Shown: positions 17,620-26,696, counted from the stretch's first letter. The stretch is 64,000 bases of DNA from BJ22 sp021298375 (GCA_046343015.1 JBKDOL010000042.1:1-64000), one strand, 5' to 3'. Program-made: numbers and translations. The notes: a model not told the origin generated them from the sequence alone.

Positions 17620-20484
17620 ATGTCCGCTTCGAACCCCTCGAAGTCCGCTCTTTCTCCGTTTGTCTTCCGCCACATCGGCCCCCGCGAGCACGAAATCGCC
17701 AAGATGCTCGGCTATCTCGGCTACTCCTCGCTGGATGAGTTGACCTCGACGGTGGTCCCCAAGCAAATCCAGTTCAACCAGCCGCTGAATGTTCCCGCCG
17801 GCGTGAGCGAAGAAGAAGCTCTCGCTGAACTCCGCGGTGTCCTCAGCCGGAACAAGGTTCTCAAGTCGTTCATCGGCCAGGGGTACTACGGCACCCACAC
17901 GCCCAAGGTGATCCAGCGAAATGTGCTGGAGAACCCCGCTTGGTACACCGCTTATACGCCGTACCAGCCCGAAATCTCCCAGGGCCGGTTGGAAGTGCTG
18001 TTCTACTACCAGACGCTGGTCACCGAGCTGACCGGTCTGGAAATCGCCAACGCCTCGCTGCTGGACGAAGCCACCGCGGCGGCTGAAGCCATGACTCTAT
18101 GCCAGCGCGTCGGCAAAGGGTCGGGCAACCGCTTCCTCGTCTCTCGACATTGCCATCCGCAGACGATCGAGCTGATTCAAACCCGGGCCCAACCGCTGAA
18201 CATCGAAGTTGTCCTGTTCGACGAGCGGGCTGGGGTCAGCGATTGGTCGGGCGTCTTCGGCGTGATCGTCCAGTATCCGGCGACCGATGGCGTGGTGACG
18301 AATCACGAAAAGCTGATCGCCGACGCGCATGCCCACCAGGCTTTGGTGGTCATGGCAACCGACTTGCTGGCGCTGATGTTGCTCAAGTCGCCGGGGGCGA
18401 TGGGCGCCGATGTGGCTGTCGGTAATTCGCAGCGTTTTGGCGTGCCGTTTGGCTTGGGTGGCCCGCATGCAGCGTTCATGGCGACCCGCGATGCCTTCAA
18501 GCGTTCGATGCCCGGCCGTCTGGTTGGCCAGTCGATCGACTCGCATGGCAAGCCCGCTTTTCGGCTCTCGCTGCAGACCCGGGAGCAACACATTCGCCGT
18601 GAAAAGGCGACTTCCAACATTTGCACTGCACAAGCGCTGCTGGCGATCATGGCGACGCTGTATGCGGTTTATCACGGACCGGAAGGTTTGCGGGCGATCG
18701 CCAAGCGGGTGCATACGCGCGCGACCGAATTGTACAACGCGCTCGTCGCGGCCGGCCTGAAGTGCTCGGGTGACCAGTTCTTTGACACGGTGGTGGTCGA
18801 AGTGGGCGGCAAGGCCGAGGCGATTGCCGCTCAAGCAGTCGCTGCGGGCTTCAATCTCCGCCGTTTCAGCCCGACGGCGCTCGGTATTTCCTGCGATGAG
18901 ACCACTTCACCGGCGGATGTCGCGGCCCTCGCCAAGCTTTTTGGCGCGGCGGTGCCGACGGTGGCAGAGCGGACGCACCTCCCGGCGGACCAGTTGCGAG
19001 ACGATGTGATCCTGACTCAGGAGGTGTTCCACAAGTATCGCAGCGAAACTGAAATGATGCGCTACTTGCGACGGCTGTCCGAGATGGATATCGCGCTTGA
19101 CCGGGCAATGATTTCCCTCGGGTCGTGCACGATGAAGCTGAATGCGGCCGCCGAAATGACACCAGTCACGTGGCCCGAGATCAACAGCATCCACCCCTAT
19201 GCTCCGGCTGACCAGTGGGTGGGCTATCGGGACATGATCGCGCAACTCGAGAAGTGGCTGTGCGCCTGCACCGGCTACGACGCGATTTCGCTTCAGCCCA
19301 ACGCTGGCTCCCAAGGTGAGTATGCGGGGCTCTTGGCCATCAAGCAGTACCACGAATCGCGGGGCGATCATCACCGCGACATCTGCCTGATCCCCAGCAG
19401 CGCCCACGGCACCAACCCGGCCAGCGCCCAGATGGTGAACATGAAAGTAGTGGTCGTGAAGTGTGATGACGACGGCAACGTCGACCTCGCCGATCTCGAT
19501 GAGAAGATTGCCCAGAACAGTGGCAAGGTCGCGGCGATCATGATCACCTATCCTTCGACTCACGGTGTATTTGAAGAAGGGGTCACGGCGGTTTGCGAAA
19601 AGGTGCATGCTGCGGGCGGGCAGGTTTACATTGACGGAGCCAATCTGAATGCGCTGGTTGGAGTGGCTCAGCCCGGCAAGTTTGGTGGCGACGTTTCGCA
19701 CCTCAATTTGCACAAGACCTTCTGCATTCCGCACGGTGGTGGTGGCCCGGGCGTCGGTCCGGTCGGCGTGCGGGCGCATCTCGCTCCGTTCCTCCCCAAG
19801 GACGGCATCAATCCCGATCGCCGCGGGCCGCTGGTCAGTGCCGCCCCGTTTGGCAGCGCCAGCATCCTGCCGATCTCCTGGATGTACATCCGGATGATGG
19901 GGCCCGAAGGGCTGCGGATGGCGACCCAAGTCGCAATTCTGAATGCCAACTACATGGCCAAGCGATTGCAGGAGAACTACGAAATTCTCTACACCGGGAA
20001 CCGCGGCCTGGTCGCTCACGAGTGCATTGTCGACACCCGGCCGCTGGACAAGGCGGCCCATGTGTCAGTGGAAGACATCGCCAAGCGGCTGATCGATTTC
20101 GGATTCCATGCTCCGACGATGTCATTTCCGGTTGGTGGAACGTTGATGATCGAGCCGACCGAGAGCGAGTCGCTGTACGAGCTGGACCGGTTCTGCCGGG
20201 CGATGAAGCTGATTTACAGCGAGTACGAAAAGGTCAAGTCGGGCGAATGGTCAGCGGAAAACAATCCGCTGCGGAACGCCCCGCATACGCTGGACTCGAT
20301 TCTCGGCGCGGATTCGACCCGGGCTTATCCGCGACAACTGGCGGTTTGTCCTGACCCGGAGATGAACTATGCGGTGAAGTACTTCCCGCCGGTCGGCCGA
20401 GTCGACAACGTTTACGGCGATCGCAACCTCGTCTGCGCTTGCCCGCCGATGTCGAATTATGAAGAAGAGCCCGTCGGCAGATAG
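17620..20484 (+). CDS. gcvP: Glycine dehydrogenase (decarboxylating), P-protein of the glycine cleavage system
   Basis: 954 residues, the full length of the fused P-protein. It is a PLP enzyme that decarboxylates glycine and passes the aminomethyl group to the H-protein lipoyl arm. The N-terminal half starts FVFRHIGPREHEIAKMLGYLG and the C-terminal half has the PLP-lysine motif LNLHKTFCIPHGGGGPG with Lys699. Also visible are SLGSCTMKLN, QPNAGSQGEYAGL and PSSAHGTNPASAQM. I chose ATG 17620 because the upstream frame runs through the riboswitch, while AAAGGA precedes this ATG and the protein then begins at the usual family position. GcvT and GcvH are not encoded nearby, so gcvP is a separate unit under its own glycine sensor. 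Confidence 0.97.
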   Translation: MSASNPSKSALSPFVFRHIGPREHEIAKMLGYLGYSSLDELTSTVVPKQIQFNQPLNVPAGVSEEEALAELRGVLSRNKVLKSFIGQGYYGTHTPKVIQRNVLENPAWYTAYTPYQPEISQGRLEVLFYYQTLVTELTGLEIANASLLDEATAAAEAMTLCQRVGKGSGNRFLVSRHCHPQTIELIQTRAQPLNIEVVLFDERAGVSDWSGVFGVIVQYPATDGVVTNHEKLIADAHAHQALVVMATDLLALMLLKSPGAMGADVAVGNSQRFGVPFGLGGPHAAFMATRDAFKRSMPGRLVGQSIDSHGKPAFRLSLQTREQHIRREKATSNICTAQALLAIMATLYAVYHGPEGLRAIAKRVHTRATELYNALVAAGLKCSGDQFFDTVVVEVGGKAEAIAAQAVAAGFNLRRFSPTALGISCDETTSPADVAALAKLFGAAVPTVAERTHLPADQLRDDVILTQEVFHKYRSETEMMRYLRRLSEMDIALDRAMISLGSCTMKLNAAAEMTPVTWPEINSIHPYAPADQWVGYRDMIAQLEKWLCACTGYDAISLQPNAGSQGEYAGLLAIKQYHESRGDHHRDICLIPSSAHGTNPASAQMVNMKVVVVKCDDDGNVDLADLDEKIAQNSGKVAAIMITYPSTHGVFEEGVTAVCEKVHAAGGQVYIDGANLNALVGVAQPGKFGGDVSHLNLHKTFCIPHGGGGPGVGPVGVRAHLAPFLPKDGINPDRRGPLVSAAPFGSASILPISWMYIRMMGPEGLRMATQVAILNANYMAKRLQENYEILYTGNRGLVAHECIVDTRPLDKAAHVSVEDIAKRLIDFGFHAPTMSFPVGGTLMIEPTESESLYELDRFCRAMKLIYSEYEKVKSGEWSAENNPLRNAPHTLDSILGADSTRAYPRQLAVCPDPEMNYAVKYFPPVGRVDNVYGDRNLVCACPPMSNYEEEPVGR

Positions 20485-20529
20485 CGCCCCGCCAGCTTGC
20501 TTTCGTCCCAACTCTTCTTCTTCTCTCTT

Positions 20530-20561
20530 CCTCCCCTCGCCCCCCTTGGGGGAGAGGGGAA
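20530..20561 (-). repeat. Interspersed family 3, G/C hairpin repeat
   Basis: Read on the minus strand this is CTCTCCCCCAAGGGGGGCG followed by AGGGGAGGAAG. It is nearly identical to 50811-50845 and partly to 37646-37669. The centre CCCCCAAGGGGG is self-complementary. It lies between the convergent ends of gcvP and the UbiD-type gene, where such a hairpin could also act as a terminator. Confidence 0.75.
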
Positions 20562-20615
20562 GGAAAAGGAAAAGCGCGCTTCATTACCGCGCCTCATCAA
20601 GCGCTATGCCACACC

Positions 20616-22466
20616 TCACAAATAGCGCCCCAGCACCCCGCCTCGCGCGGCGATGGCATCGATCTTCGCGCTCACTTCAGGCGGTACCTCCAGCGGCGGG
20701 GCGTGGTGCGGCTTCAGCCGCGCGTCGATCAACAGGCTCCCTCGGCAACCCCAATGCCGATTCTCCGTGAACGCCTCGACCCCGGAGATGTCCACAGCCG
20801 GATTGCTGCGGGTGAACGTGACCCAGAGGAAATTGTTCAGCGTCCGGGCGACAAACTCGCTGTCATCGGCAACCACGATCAGCGGAAAGGCGTTGACCGC
20901 TCCGTTCCCGCGGAGCGCTCCGGCCAACTGCTCCACAGCGGGATCGGGTTGTCGCACCCCAGCCGGACGAACGGGATAAGCTGGACCACTGAGCGCGAGG
21001 ATCCCCGGCAGCACCACCCGCGGCGAATGAAAGCCCGCCGGGAGTGAGCCGATCCCTGGCACCTCCCGCGGCAACTCCCGCCGCGGCGGACCAGCTGCTG
21101 CGACCACGAGCTTCGAGCCGGTGTTAAAGCCATCACCCGAGTAGTCGAGCGTGTCGATCGTCGTGCAGGTTTGAAAATGCAGGTCTCGCTCCCAATCGAC
21201 CCGCCGCAACATCGCCTGGAAGAACTCCGCGATCTCATGGATGTCGAGTTTGGGCTCGCTTCCGCCATCGAGAATCCAGAGGTACTTCGCCAGCGAGAGT
21301 TGCCCCTGACCGAGGATCGCATTCGCCTGCGTCAGCAATTCCGCGGGGCGGTCCGTTGGGCGATAGGGGACGTACCGTTCGCTGCCGATCGCCAGGAGCA
21401 GCGGATGGACGCCCGCTGCGTCAACGGCGTGAACCTGCTTCACTCCCGGCAGGACGGTCGGGAGGATCGGACCGGTCAACTCATGAATCAGCTCACCAAA
21501 CGACGTGTCTTCCTGGGGCGGCCGGCCGACAACCGTGAATGGCCAGATCGCTCCGGTGCGATGATAAACGCGGTCGACCTTGAGCACGGGAAAGTCGTGG
21601 ACCAGGCTGTAGTAGCCGAGATGATCGCCAAACGGACCCTCGGGAAGTTGACGCTTGGGATCGATCGTTCCGCTGATGCAGAAGTCGGCATCGGCATAAA
21701 TGTGCGGCGCGTCGATCTGGCGAATCATTGGAATGCGGTGCCCGGCCAAGGCCCCGGCAAAGCCCAATTCGGACATCCCCTCGGGTAGCGGCATCACGGC
21801 CGAGAGCGTCATGGCCGGCGTCCCGCCGACGAAGATGTTGACGCGGAACGGTTGCTTCAGGTCGATTGCCGCGCGGTGATGCACGCCGATCCCGCGGTGA
21901 ATCTGATAATGAATGCCGACTTCGCCGTCGGGCTGGTACTGGTTGCCAGCCAGCTGCACGCGGTACATCCCGAGGTTGCTGTGGGTCAGGCCCGGGCGGC
22001 GAGCGTCTTCCGAGTAAACTTGCGGCAACGTCACGAAAGGGCCGCCATCGCGCGGCCAGCTGACGATTTGTGGCAGCTCGCTCAAGCGGCAGGTGTTGGC
22101 CAGAACGGGCCCAGAGCGCGTGCGCCGCGGTCGCATGTAGAGTGCGGTGAGCGGCGCACGCCAGTATCTCAGCGGTTTGGCGAGAGCGGCTTGCGGATCG
22201 ATTTTCAGTTCAATCGCCCGGCGGACCGCTTCGAGCGTATCCCGAAAAATGAATCGGGAGCGTTCCAGCGAGCCGAACAGGTTGGCGACCATCGGAAATC
22301 GGCAGCCTTCCACTCTCGTAAAGAGAACCGCTGGGCCGCCCGAAGCATAACAGCGACGCTGTATCTCGGCGACTTCCAAACGAGCGGAAATCGGCTCGTC
22401 AAAGCGAACGAGTTGACCGTTTTTTTCCAGGTCTTGAACGCAGGCTTGCAGCGAGCGATATCCCAT
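20616..22466 (-). CDS. UbiD-family prenylated-FMN decarboxylase
   Basis: 616 residues. The start MGYRSLQACVQDLEKNGQLVR and the central block EGPFGDHLGYYSLVHDFPV are typical of UbiD (3-octaprenyl-4-hydroxybenzoate carboxy-lyase) and its menaquinone-pathway relatives. NLGMYRVQL, GIHYQIHRGIG and VFVGGTPAMTL-like segments (here NIFVGGTPAMTL) are also conserved. The cofactor would be prenylated FMN made by a UbiX homologue, which is not in this window. Length around 600 residues is usual for planctomycete members. The substrate cannot be fixed from sequence; a quinone precursor is plausible. Transcribed alone, convergent with gcvP. Confidence 0.9.
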   Translation of the reverse strand: MGYRSLQACVQDLEKNGQLVRFDEPISARLEVAEIQRRCYASGGPAVLFTRVEGCRFPMVANLFGSLERSRFIFRDTLEAVRRAIELKIDPQAALAKPLRYWRAPLTALYMRPRRTRSGPVLANTCRLSELPQIVSWPRDGGPFVTLPQVYSEDARRPGLTHSNLGMYRVQLAGNQYQPDGEVGIHYQIHRGIGVHHRAAIDLKQPFRVNIFVGGTPAMTLSAVMPLPEGMSELGFAGALAGHRIPMIRQIDAPHIYADADFCISGTIDPKRQLPEGPFGDHLGYYSLVHDFPVLKVDRVYHRTGAIWPFTVVGRPPQEDTSFGELIHELTGPILPTVLPGVKQVHAVDAAGVHPLLLAIGSERYVPYRPTDRPAELLTQANAILGQGQLSLAKYLWILDGGSEPKLDIHEIAEFFQAMLRRVDWERDLHFQTCTTIDTLDYSGDGFNTGSKLVVAAAGPPRRELPREVPGIGSLPAGFHSPRVVLPGILALSGPAYPVRPAGVRQPDPAVEQLAGALRGNGAVNAFPLIVVADDSEFVARTLNNFLWVTFTRSNPAVDISGVEAFTENRHWGCRGSLLIDARLKPHHAPPLEVPPEVSAKIDAIAARGGVLGRYL

Positions 22467-22500
22467 GAAGCGTTTGTTACCGTAAGGCGTTGATTACCGA

Positions 22501-22603
22501 AAGTGCTTGGACAGTAAGTGCTTGGACAGGCAGGGCAGGTGAGGAGCGTTGGCGTAGGGAAGAGCGAACGGGAGGGTATTGTCGGTCAGGGTATTGTCGG
22601 TCA
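22501..22603. repeat. Two 15-nt tandem duplications
   Basis: AAGTGCTTGGACAGT (22501-22515) is repeated at 22516-22530 with one change. GGGTATTGTCGGTCA (22574-22588) is repeated perfectly at 22589-22603. Both lie in the spacer upstream of the UbiD-type gene. The first shares CTTGGACAGGCA with the tract at 5727-5746. Confidence 0.9.
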
Positions 22604-22712
22604 TGCAGCCAGAACCAGCCAAGTGGGGCGCGGTCATCCGAAGCAGCGTCCGCTCCGCTCGCCCGCCAACACGCCGGTCGAAATCCTGATTCCAATCCAA
22701 ATTCAATCGTTT

Positions 22713-22894
22713 CTTGAGCGGCCTGCCGCTGGCCACCGGTTCTTCCGCGGCGATAATCACCGCTGGTTTTAGGGCCGGAAGAATGGGCTCTCACGGAGGC
22801 ACGGAGGCACGGAGGTAAGTAGAGGGGGTAAGGAGAGGAGGTAAGGAGACAGGCCAGAGGTACCAGCTTGGTCTGCCGCTGGGCAGTCTTGACT
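22713..22894 (+). repeat. Interspersed repeat family 1, full copy A
   Basis: This element of about 182 bp matches 24513-24734 in inverted orientation almost base for base. Modules in order: CTTGAGCGGCCTG with CGCTGGCCACCGGTTCTTCC; CACCGCTGGTTTTAGGGCC; GGAAGAATGGGCTCTCACGG; short GGAGGCAC repeats; three 13-nt units (consensus GGAGGTAAGGAGA); then CCAGAGGTACCAGCTTGG with CTGCCGCTGG. It contains no open frame of note and no transposase. The wider gap 22467-23219 otherwise shows only the two 15-nt duplications. Confidence 0.85.
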
Positions 22895-23219
22895 TGTGTC
22901 ACCTTTTCTTTGCTCGCCGAAACTCCGGGTACTGGATGCATCCCGAAATTCCGTCCGCCTGTTGGAAACCAACCGGAAACGCCTTTGAAATTCAACCGAC
23001 AATCGCGTCGACCGGCGGGCGGCGCCGGGCCGCTCAGGATTAAGGGCTGGCGCCAGGGCGACTTGGGGCTGGGGTACTGGTCACCCCTTGGGGATCTACT
23101 GGTTGACGGATCCGGTCAAATCGGCAAAAACGTGCACGGTTGGCGGCCTGGTTTTGCGGAAAAAACCAACCGGCCGAGCACACGCTCAAATGGGTACATC
23201 ATCAGTTAGGAGAAGCGAA

Positions 23220-23681
23220 ATGGGTTTGCTGAAGGAATTCCGTGAATTTGCGATGCGGGGCAATGTGATCGACTTGGCGGTCGGTGTCGTGATCGGAGCG
23301 GCCTTCGGCAAAATCGTCAGCTCGCTCGTCTCGAACATCATCATGCCGCCCCTCAATCTGCTCACCGCCAAATATGGCGTGAACTTCAATGACCTCGCCT
23401 TCAAGATCAAGACTGAGGCACCCAAACTGAATGCGGACGGCACGATGGTCATGAAGGACGGCAAGCCCGAGATGCTGACCCAAGACTATCCGATCCTGAA
23501 CTACGGGCCGTTCATTCAGTCGGTCGTTGACTTCCTGCTGGTGGCTGCAGCCATCTTTATCGTGATCAAGCTGATCAATGCCGCCAAGGCCCGCTTTGAA
23601 ACGCAAAAGGATGCAGCCCCGGCCGCAACTCCTGAAGACGTCGTCCTGCTCCGCGAGATCCGCGACGCGCTCAAGAAGTAA
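23220..23681 (+). CDS. mscL: Large-conductance mechanosensitive channel
   Basis: 153 residues with the MscL signature. The amphipathic N-terminus is MGLLKEFREFAMRGNVIDLA, the pore helix VGVVIGAAFGKIVSSLV, the periplasmic loop about 35-50 residues and the second helix VVDFLLVAAAIFIVIKLIN. The C-terminal helix EDVVLLREIRDALKK follows. It forms a homopentamer in the inner membrane that opens under membrane tension to release osmolytes. The periplasmic loop (KIKTEAPKLNADGTMVMKDG...) is somewhat longer and more charged than in E. coli. ATG 23220 has TAGGAG 7-12 nt upstream; the longer in-frame start at 23088 adds a non-family N-terminus. Confidence 0.97.
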   Translation: MGLLKEFREFAMRGNVIDLAVGVVIGAAFGKIVSSLVSNIIMPPLNLLTAKYGVNFNDLAFKIKTEAPKLNADGTMVMKDGKPEMLTQDYPILNYGPFIQSVVDFLLVAAAIFIVIKLINAAKARFETQKDAAPAATPEDVVLLREIRDALKK

Positions 23682-23689
23682 CGGCGAAG

Positions 23690-23742
23690 AAGTAACGGCC
23701 ACGGCAATAAAGCAACGGCCACGGCAACAAAGTAACGGCCAT
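23690..23742. repeat. Imperfect 19-20-nt tandem repeat (AAGTAACGGCCACGGCAA)
   Basis: About three units of AAGTAACGGCCACGGCAA or close variants follow directly after the mscL stop codon, the first unit shortened. No hairpin or known function is apparent. Confidence 0.7.
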
Positions 23743-23856
23743 GGGGAACAGGCCGACTCAGAGCGCAGGGCCCTCGGTGAGCGTCCCACTTTCTTCGGCT
23801 ATCATGACAGGCAGGCGACCGCGCGTCGCTTGCCTGTCTGCTCCCGGAGGAAGGTC

Positions 23857-24372
23857 ATGAATCGTGTACCGCTGCTCGCGCTGTTCTCTGCCGGTCTGGC
23901 CCTGTTGATGCTGGCTCGACAGGAGGCTTCTCCCGCTCCGGCCCCTGAACTTGCCGAGCGGGTTGCGGCTCTCGAAGCGCAATTGAAGACGGCTCGCGAG
24001 CTGGCCCAGTTTCAACTCACCCAGCAACTGGATGATGCTCGCTGGAATTCCCGCGCGAGTCGACAATTGATCCTGCAGGGACGGCTGAATCAAAAAGAGT
24101 ATCAGCTCGAGCAATTGCTCCAACAGCGGCTGGAACGGGAACTGCAGTTCGCCGAGACAACCTCCCAGCAGGAAGTTGGGCTGGCTGAACTGGAACTCCT
24201 GGCCGCCCAGCGCCGGCTGCTGCAGGCCGAGTATCAATTGGAGAGCGCCGAGCAGGTTGCGGGGCGAGTCTATCCCGACGAGCAGCAGTTGGCGTTTGAT
24301 CGCAAAGCGGTCGAGAAGGCCCGCGAGCGGCTGGCAGCAGCCCAAGCCAAACTCGATGCACTCCGCAAATAA
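23857..24372 (+). CDS. Membrane-anchored or secreted coiled-coil protein (171 aa), unknown function
   Basis: ATG 23857 follows an excellent ribosome site (GGAGGAAGG). The N-terminus MNRVPLLALFSAGLALLMLA is a signal peptide or anchor. The rest is almost wholly Glu/Gln/Leu/Ala-rich and should form one long coiled coil, with heptad-like runs such as ERVAALEAQLKTARELAQ and VEKARERLAAAQAKLDALRK. Several QLEQLLQQRLEREL-type stretches resemble the hairpin helices of membrane-fusion or TolC-associated proteins, but the lipoyl and barrel domains are absent. It stands alone between mscL and repeat copy B. I do not recognise a family. Confidence 0.75.
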   Translation: MNRVPLLALFSAGLALLMLARQEASPAPAPELAERVAALEAQLKTARELAQFQLTQQLDDARWNSRASRQLILQGRLNQKEYQLEQLLQQRLERELQFAETTSQQEVGLAELELLAAQRRLLQAEYQLESAEQVAGRVYPDEQQLAFDRKAVEKARERLAAAQAKLDALRK

Positions 24373-24512
24373 GCGGCCTGGCCCCAGCCACCGGTGATAC
24401 CCTGATATCGATCAGGCCGCGGGAGACCGAATCGTCAATCGCACTGGAAATGCAACCGTCAACGGCTTCCGACCGGCGGCCAGGTCCAGACGGTTCAGCG
24501 GCAATGGGTTCC

Positions 24513-24734
24513 AAGGTCAGACTGGCCAGCGGCAGCCCAAGCTGGTGCCTCTGGACTGTCTACTTACCACCTCTACTTACCACCTCTCCTTACCTCCTCT
24601 CCTTGCCTCCTCTCCTTTCCTCCTCTGCTTACCTCCGTGCCTCCGTGCCTCCGTGAGAGCCCATTCTTCCGGCCCTAAAACCAGCGGTGATTAGAGCCGC
24701 GGAAGAACCGGTGGCCAGCGCCAAGCCGCTCAAG
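24513..24734 (-). repeat. Interspersed repeat family 1, full copy B
   Basis: The reverse complement of this 222-bp stretch aligns end to end with copy A. It differs mainly in the number of 13-nt internal units (six here, consensus GGAGGTAAGGAGA with GGTGGTAAGTAGA variants, against three in copy A). The two copies face each other across 1.6 kb holding mscL and the coiled-coil gene. The gap 24373-24773 contains nothing else I can name. Confidence 0.85.
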
Positions 24735-24773
24735 CTGCGCAGAATCAGCCGGCTCTTCGGCCTGCGCCTCGCC

Positions 24774-26696
24774 TTACTTCGGCGTCACTCGGAAGAATAC
24801 CTTCAGCTCACCTTCGTTGTCCGACAACTCCGTCCAGTCTTCCTGGCAGCGGACGAATAGATGCCCGCTCGCTGGGGCGACCAGCGTCCCCTTTGCGGAC
24901 AGCTCGATCGGCTCGGACAGCTGATATCGCCCGGCCACTGTCGTGAAAATCGCCCCGACCAGTTGACCGTGGCCGCTCTCGTCCCCATTGCCATCGAGCT
25001 CAGCCCCGTTCTTGTTTACTTTCCAGTTACCCTGGGCGATGTAGTCGTAGGACTTGCCCTTCTCCAGTTCGAGCGTCGTCGGCTGCCAGCCGCCGGCTGC
25101 CTTGATCTCGCGGCGAATCCGCTCGCTGCCGACGATTTTCGAGCACTCGGTCTGGAAATCCCAGGCGCAGAGGTCGACGCGGTAGCCGTTCCCGAAGTTG
25201 CGCACGAACTGGTCGTATTCAAAGGCGAGTTGCCGCGCGACATCTCCATAACAGGTCTCAAACGAAGCGCCCTCTTTTTCGATCATCATTTCCACGCCCA
25301 GTTTGCGGAACTTTTGTGCGTGGGTTGGATGAGCCGCCAGCAGATGGCAAAGCGCCCAGCGCCACGCATACGCCTGCCAGGAGTCGCCCGTGATTTGACC
25401 CGCTTTGACGATTTCGTCGAGCGGCTTCTTCTCCGCGTTGGTCAGGTAGTCGATCACAACCGGGTCGACATTGACGCCAAGTTCCTCGGGCTTCCAATAT
25501 TGGCCCATCTCGGCCATCCCCTCGGCGTACCAAACCGGGCCGGCGCTGCCGAAGGTGAGGTTGCAGAAGCTGTGCACCGCCTCGTGCTGGACGACGCCAT
25601 GGTCGTCACACGAGTAGACGATCGACTCGACATCGACAATTTCGCCCTTGCGGCTGTTGATCAATTGCCGCGAGCGGGTTACCCCGGCGCCGCTGGCGAT
25701 CGACTCGACTGCATCGCCGGGAAGACCGGGGAAGTTGTCCAGTTCGCTCACCACGTAGCACTCAATGGGCTTGCGGGGACGCTTGGTGTAGTACTTGCCA
25801 ACCAGCGAATACATCCGCTCCAGCTTCTCCAGCAGCACAGCCGCACTTCGGTCGGAGATGTCAGTGTAGAGCACGAAATGCTCCGATTTCAGCACCCGGG
25901 CTGCTTGAGGTTCGTCCGAAAGCTTGCTGTGCTTCAGCTCCAGCTGATCGTCGTAGCTGAGCGTCGCCTTCTCGCGTTTGGCAGTCAGAGTGACTTCAAT
26001 CCGGCGGACGACTTGGTCGCCATTGCTGAACTTGATCACCTCCATCGCCTTGACCTCGTCGCCGGGAAGGACGCGGCTGAGGCTGTCGTCGCTGATGGAG
26101 AGGTTGCCTTCGGGATTAATCTCCAGGAGCAGTTTGCCTTTGGGAGCCGCCTTGCTCTTTTGGACCATCAGCGTCAGCTTCGATTCAGCCAGCTTTTGCA
26201 CGCGTCCGGCGACTTGCACTTCGCGAAACTCGTCGTTCAGAGAATTGCCGTTTTCGATCCGCAGTTCCTCGGCCGTCAATGGAGCGACTTCGAATGCGGC
26301 AACAGGCGCTTCCACATCTCCCTGCTTGTTCAGCCGGGCTTGGCAGCGGAGCAGCATTCCCGGCTCGATCAGATTCGCGGGGAGCTGTCCGGCGACTTTG
26401 ATCTCGGCCGGCAGAGGAAGGATGTACTTACCCCCTTCGAGCGAGAGAGCTTTTTCGTTCTTGTTTTGGATCTTGGCGGTCAGCTTTTCGCCGTTGGCCT
26501 GCAGGACGGTGATTTGGCCCGGTTTGAGGCTGGTGATCTTGCCGCTCACGTCGAGCTTGCCGACCGCTTTGAGGACTTCTTCTTGCCCGAGGGCAGGTGG
26601 CGGAGTGAGCAGCCAGCCCAGTGCGAGACTTGAAGCAATGAGCAAAGCCTGAACGGGGCAGGGGAGTGGACCGTAGGAGCGCGAGGCAGGCAGCAT
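24774..26696 (-). CDS. DUF1570-like secreted gluzincin metallopeptidase with C-terminal PA-IL-like domain
   Basis: 640 residues with a signal peptide ending near residue 38 (PPPALGQ). The N-terminal 250 residues are beta-rich, with repeated strand patterns such as GQITVLQANGEKLTAKIQ. The middle holds a zinc-peptidase site: HEAVH at residues 371-375, then a downstream glutamate in WYAEGMAE about 24 residues later, the gluzincin arrangement. Before it, HFVLYTDISDRSAAVLLEKLERMY matches the start of DUF1570-type domains. The last 110 residues (GNWKVNKNGAELDGNGDES..., LVGAIFTTVAGRYQL..., APASGHLFVRCQEDW, DNEGELKV) resemble the PA-IL/LecA-like jelly roll seen in planctomycete proteins. It would be a periplasmic or surface peptidase; the substrate is unknown. 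Confidence 0.8.
   Translation of the reverse strand: MLPASRSYGPLPCPVQALLIASSLALGWLLTPPPALGQEEVLKAVGKLDVSGKITSLKPGQITVLQANGEKLTAKIQNKNEKALSLEGGKYILPLPAEIKVAGQLPANLIEPGMLLRCQARLNKQGDVEAPVAAFEVAPLTAEELRIENGNSLNDEFREVQVAGRVQKLAESKLTLMVQKSKAAPKGKLLLEINPEGNLSISDDSLSRVLPGDEVKAMEVIKFSNGDQVVRRIEVTLTAKREKATLSYDDQLELKHSKLSDEPQAARVLKSEHFVLYTDISDRSAAVLLEKLERMYSLVGKYYTKRPRKPIECYVVSELDNFPGLPGDAVESIASGAGVTRSRQLINSRKGEIVDVESIVYSCDDHGVVQHEAVHSFCNLTFGSAGPVWYAEGMAEMGQYWKPEELGVNVDPVVIDYLTNAEKKPLDEIVKAGQITGDSWQAYAWRWALCHLLAAHPTHAQKFRKLGVEMMIEKEGASFETCYGDVARQLAFEYDQFVRNFGNGYRVDLCAWDFQTECSKIVGSERIRREIKAAGGWQPTTLELEKGKSYDYIAQGNWKVNKNGAELDGNGDESGHGQLVGAIFTTVAGRYQLSEPIELSAKGTLVAPASGHLFVRCQEDWTELSDNEGELKVFFRVTPK

Noticed and set aside
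22713..24734. Composite transposon made of copies A and B
   Set aside because: The copies are inverted around two ordinary host-type genes, no transposase is present and no target duplications are visible.
24861..26633. A 590-codon open frame on the plus strand
   Set aside because: It is antisense to the DUF1570-like gene; its protein has no domain-like features, while the minus-strand protein has a signal peptide and HEAVH site. It is an effect of high G+C.
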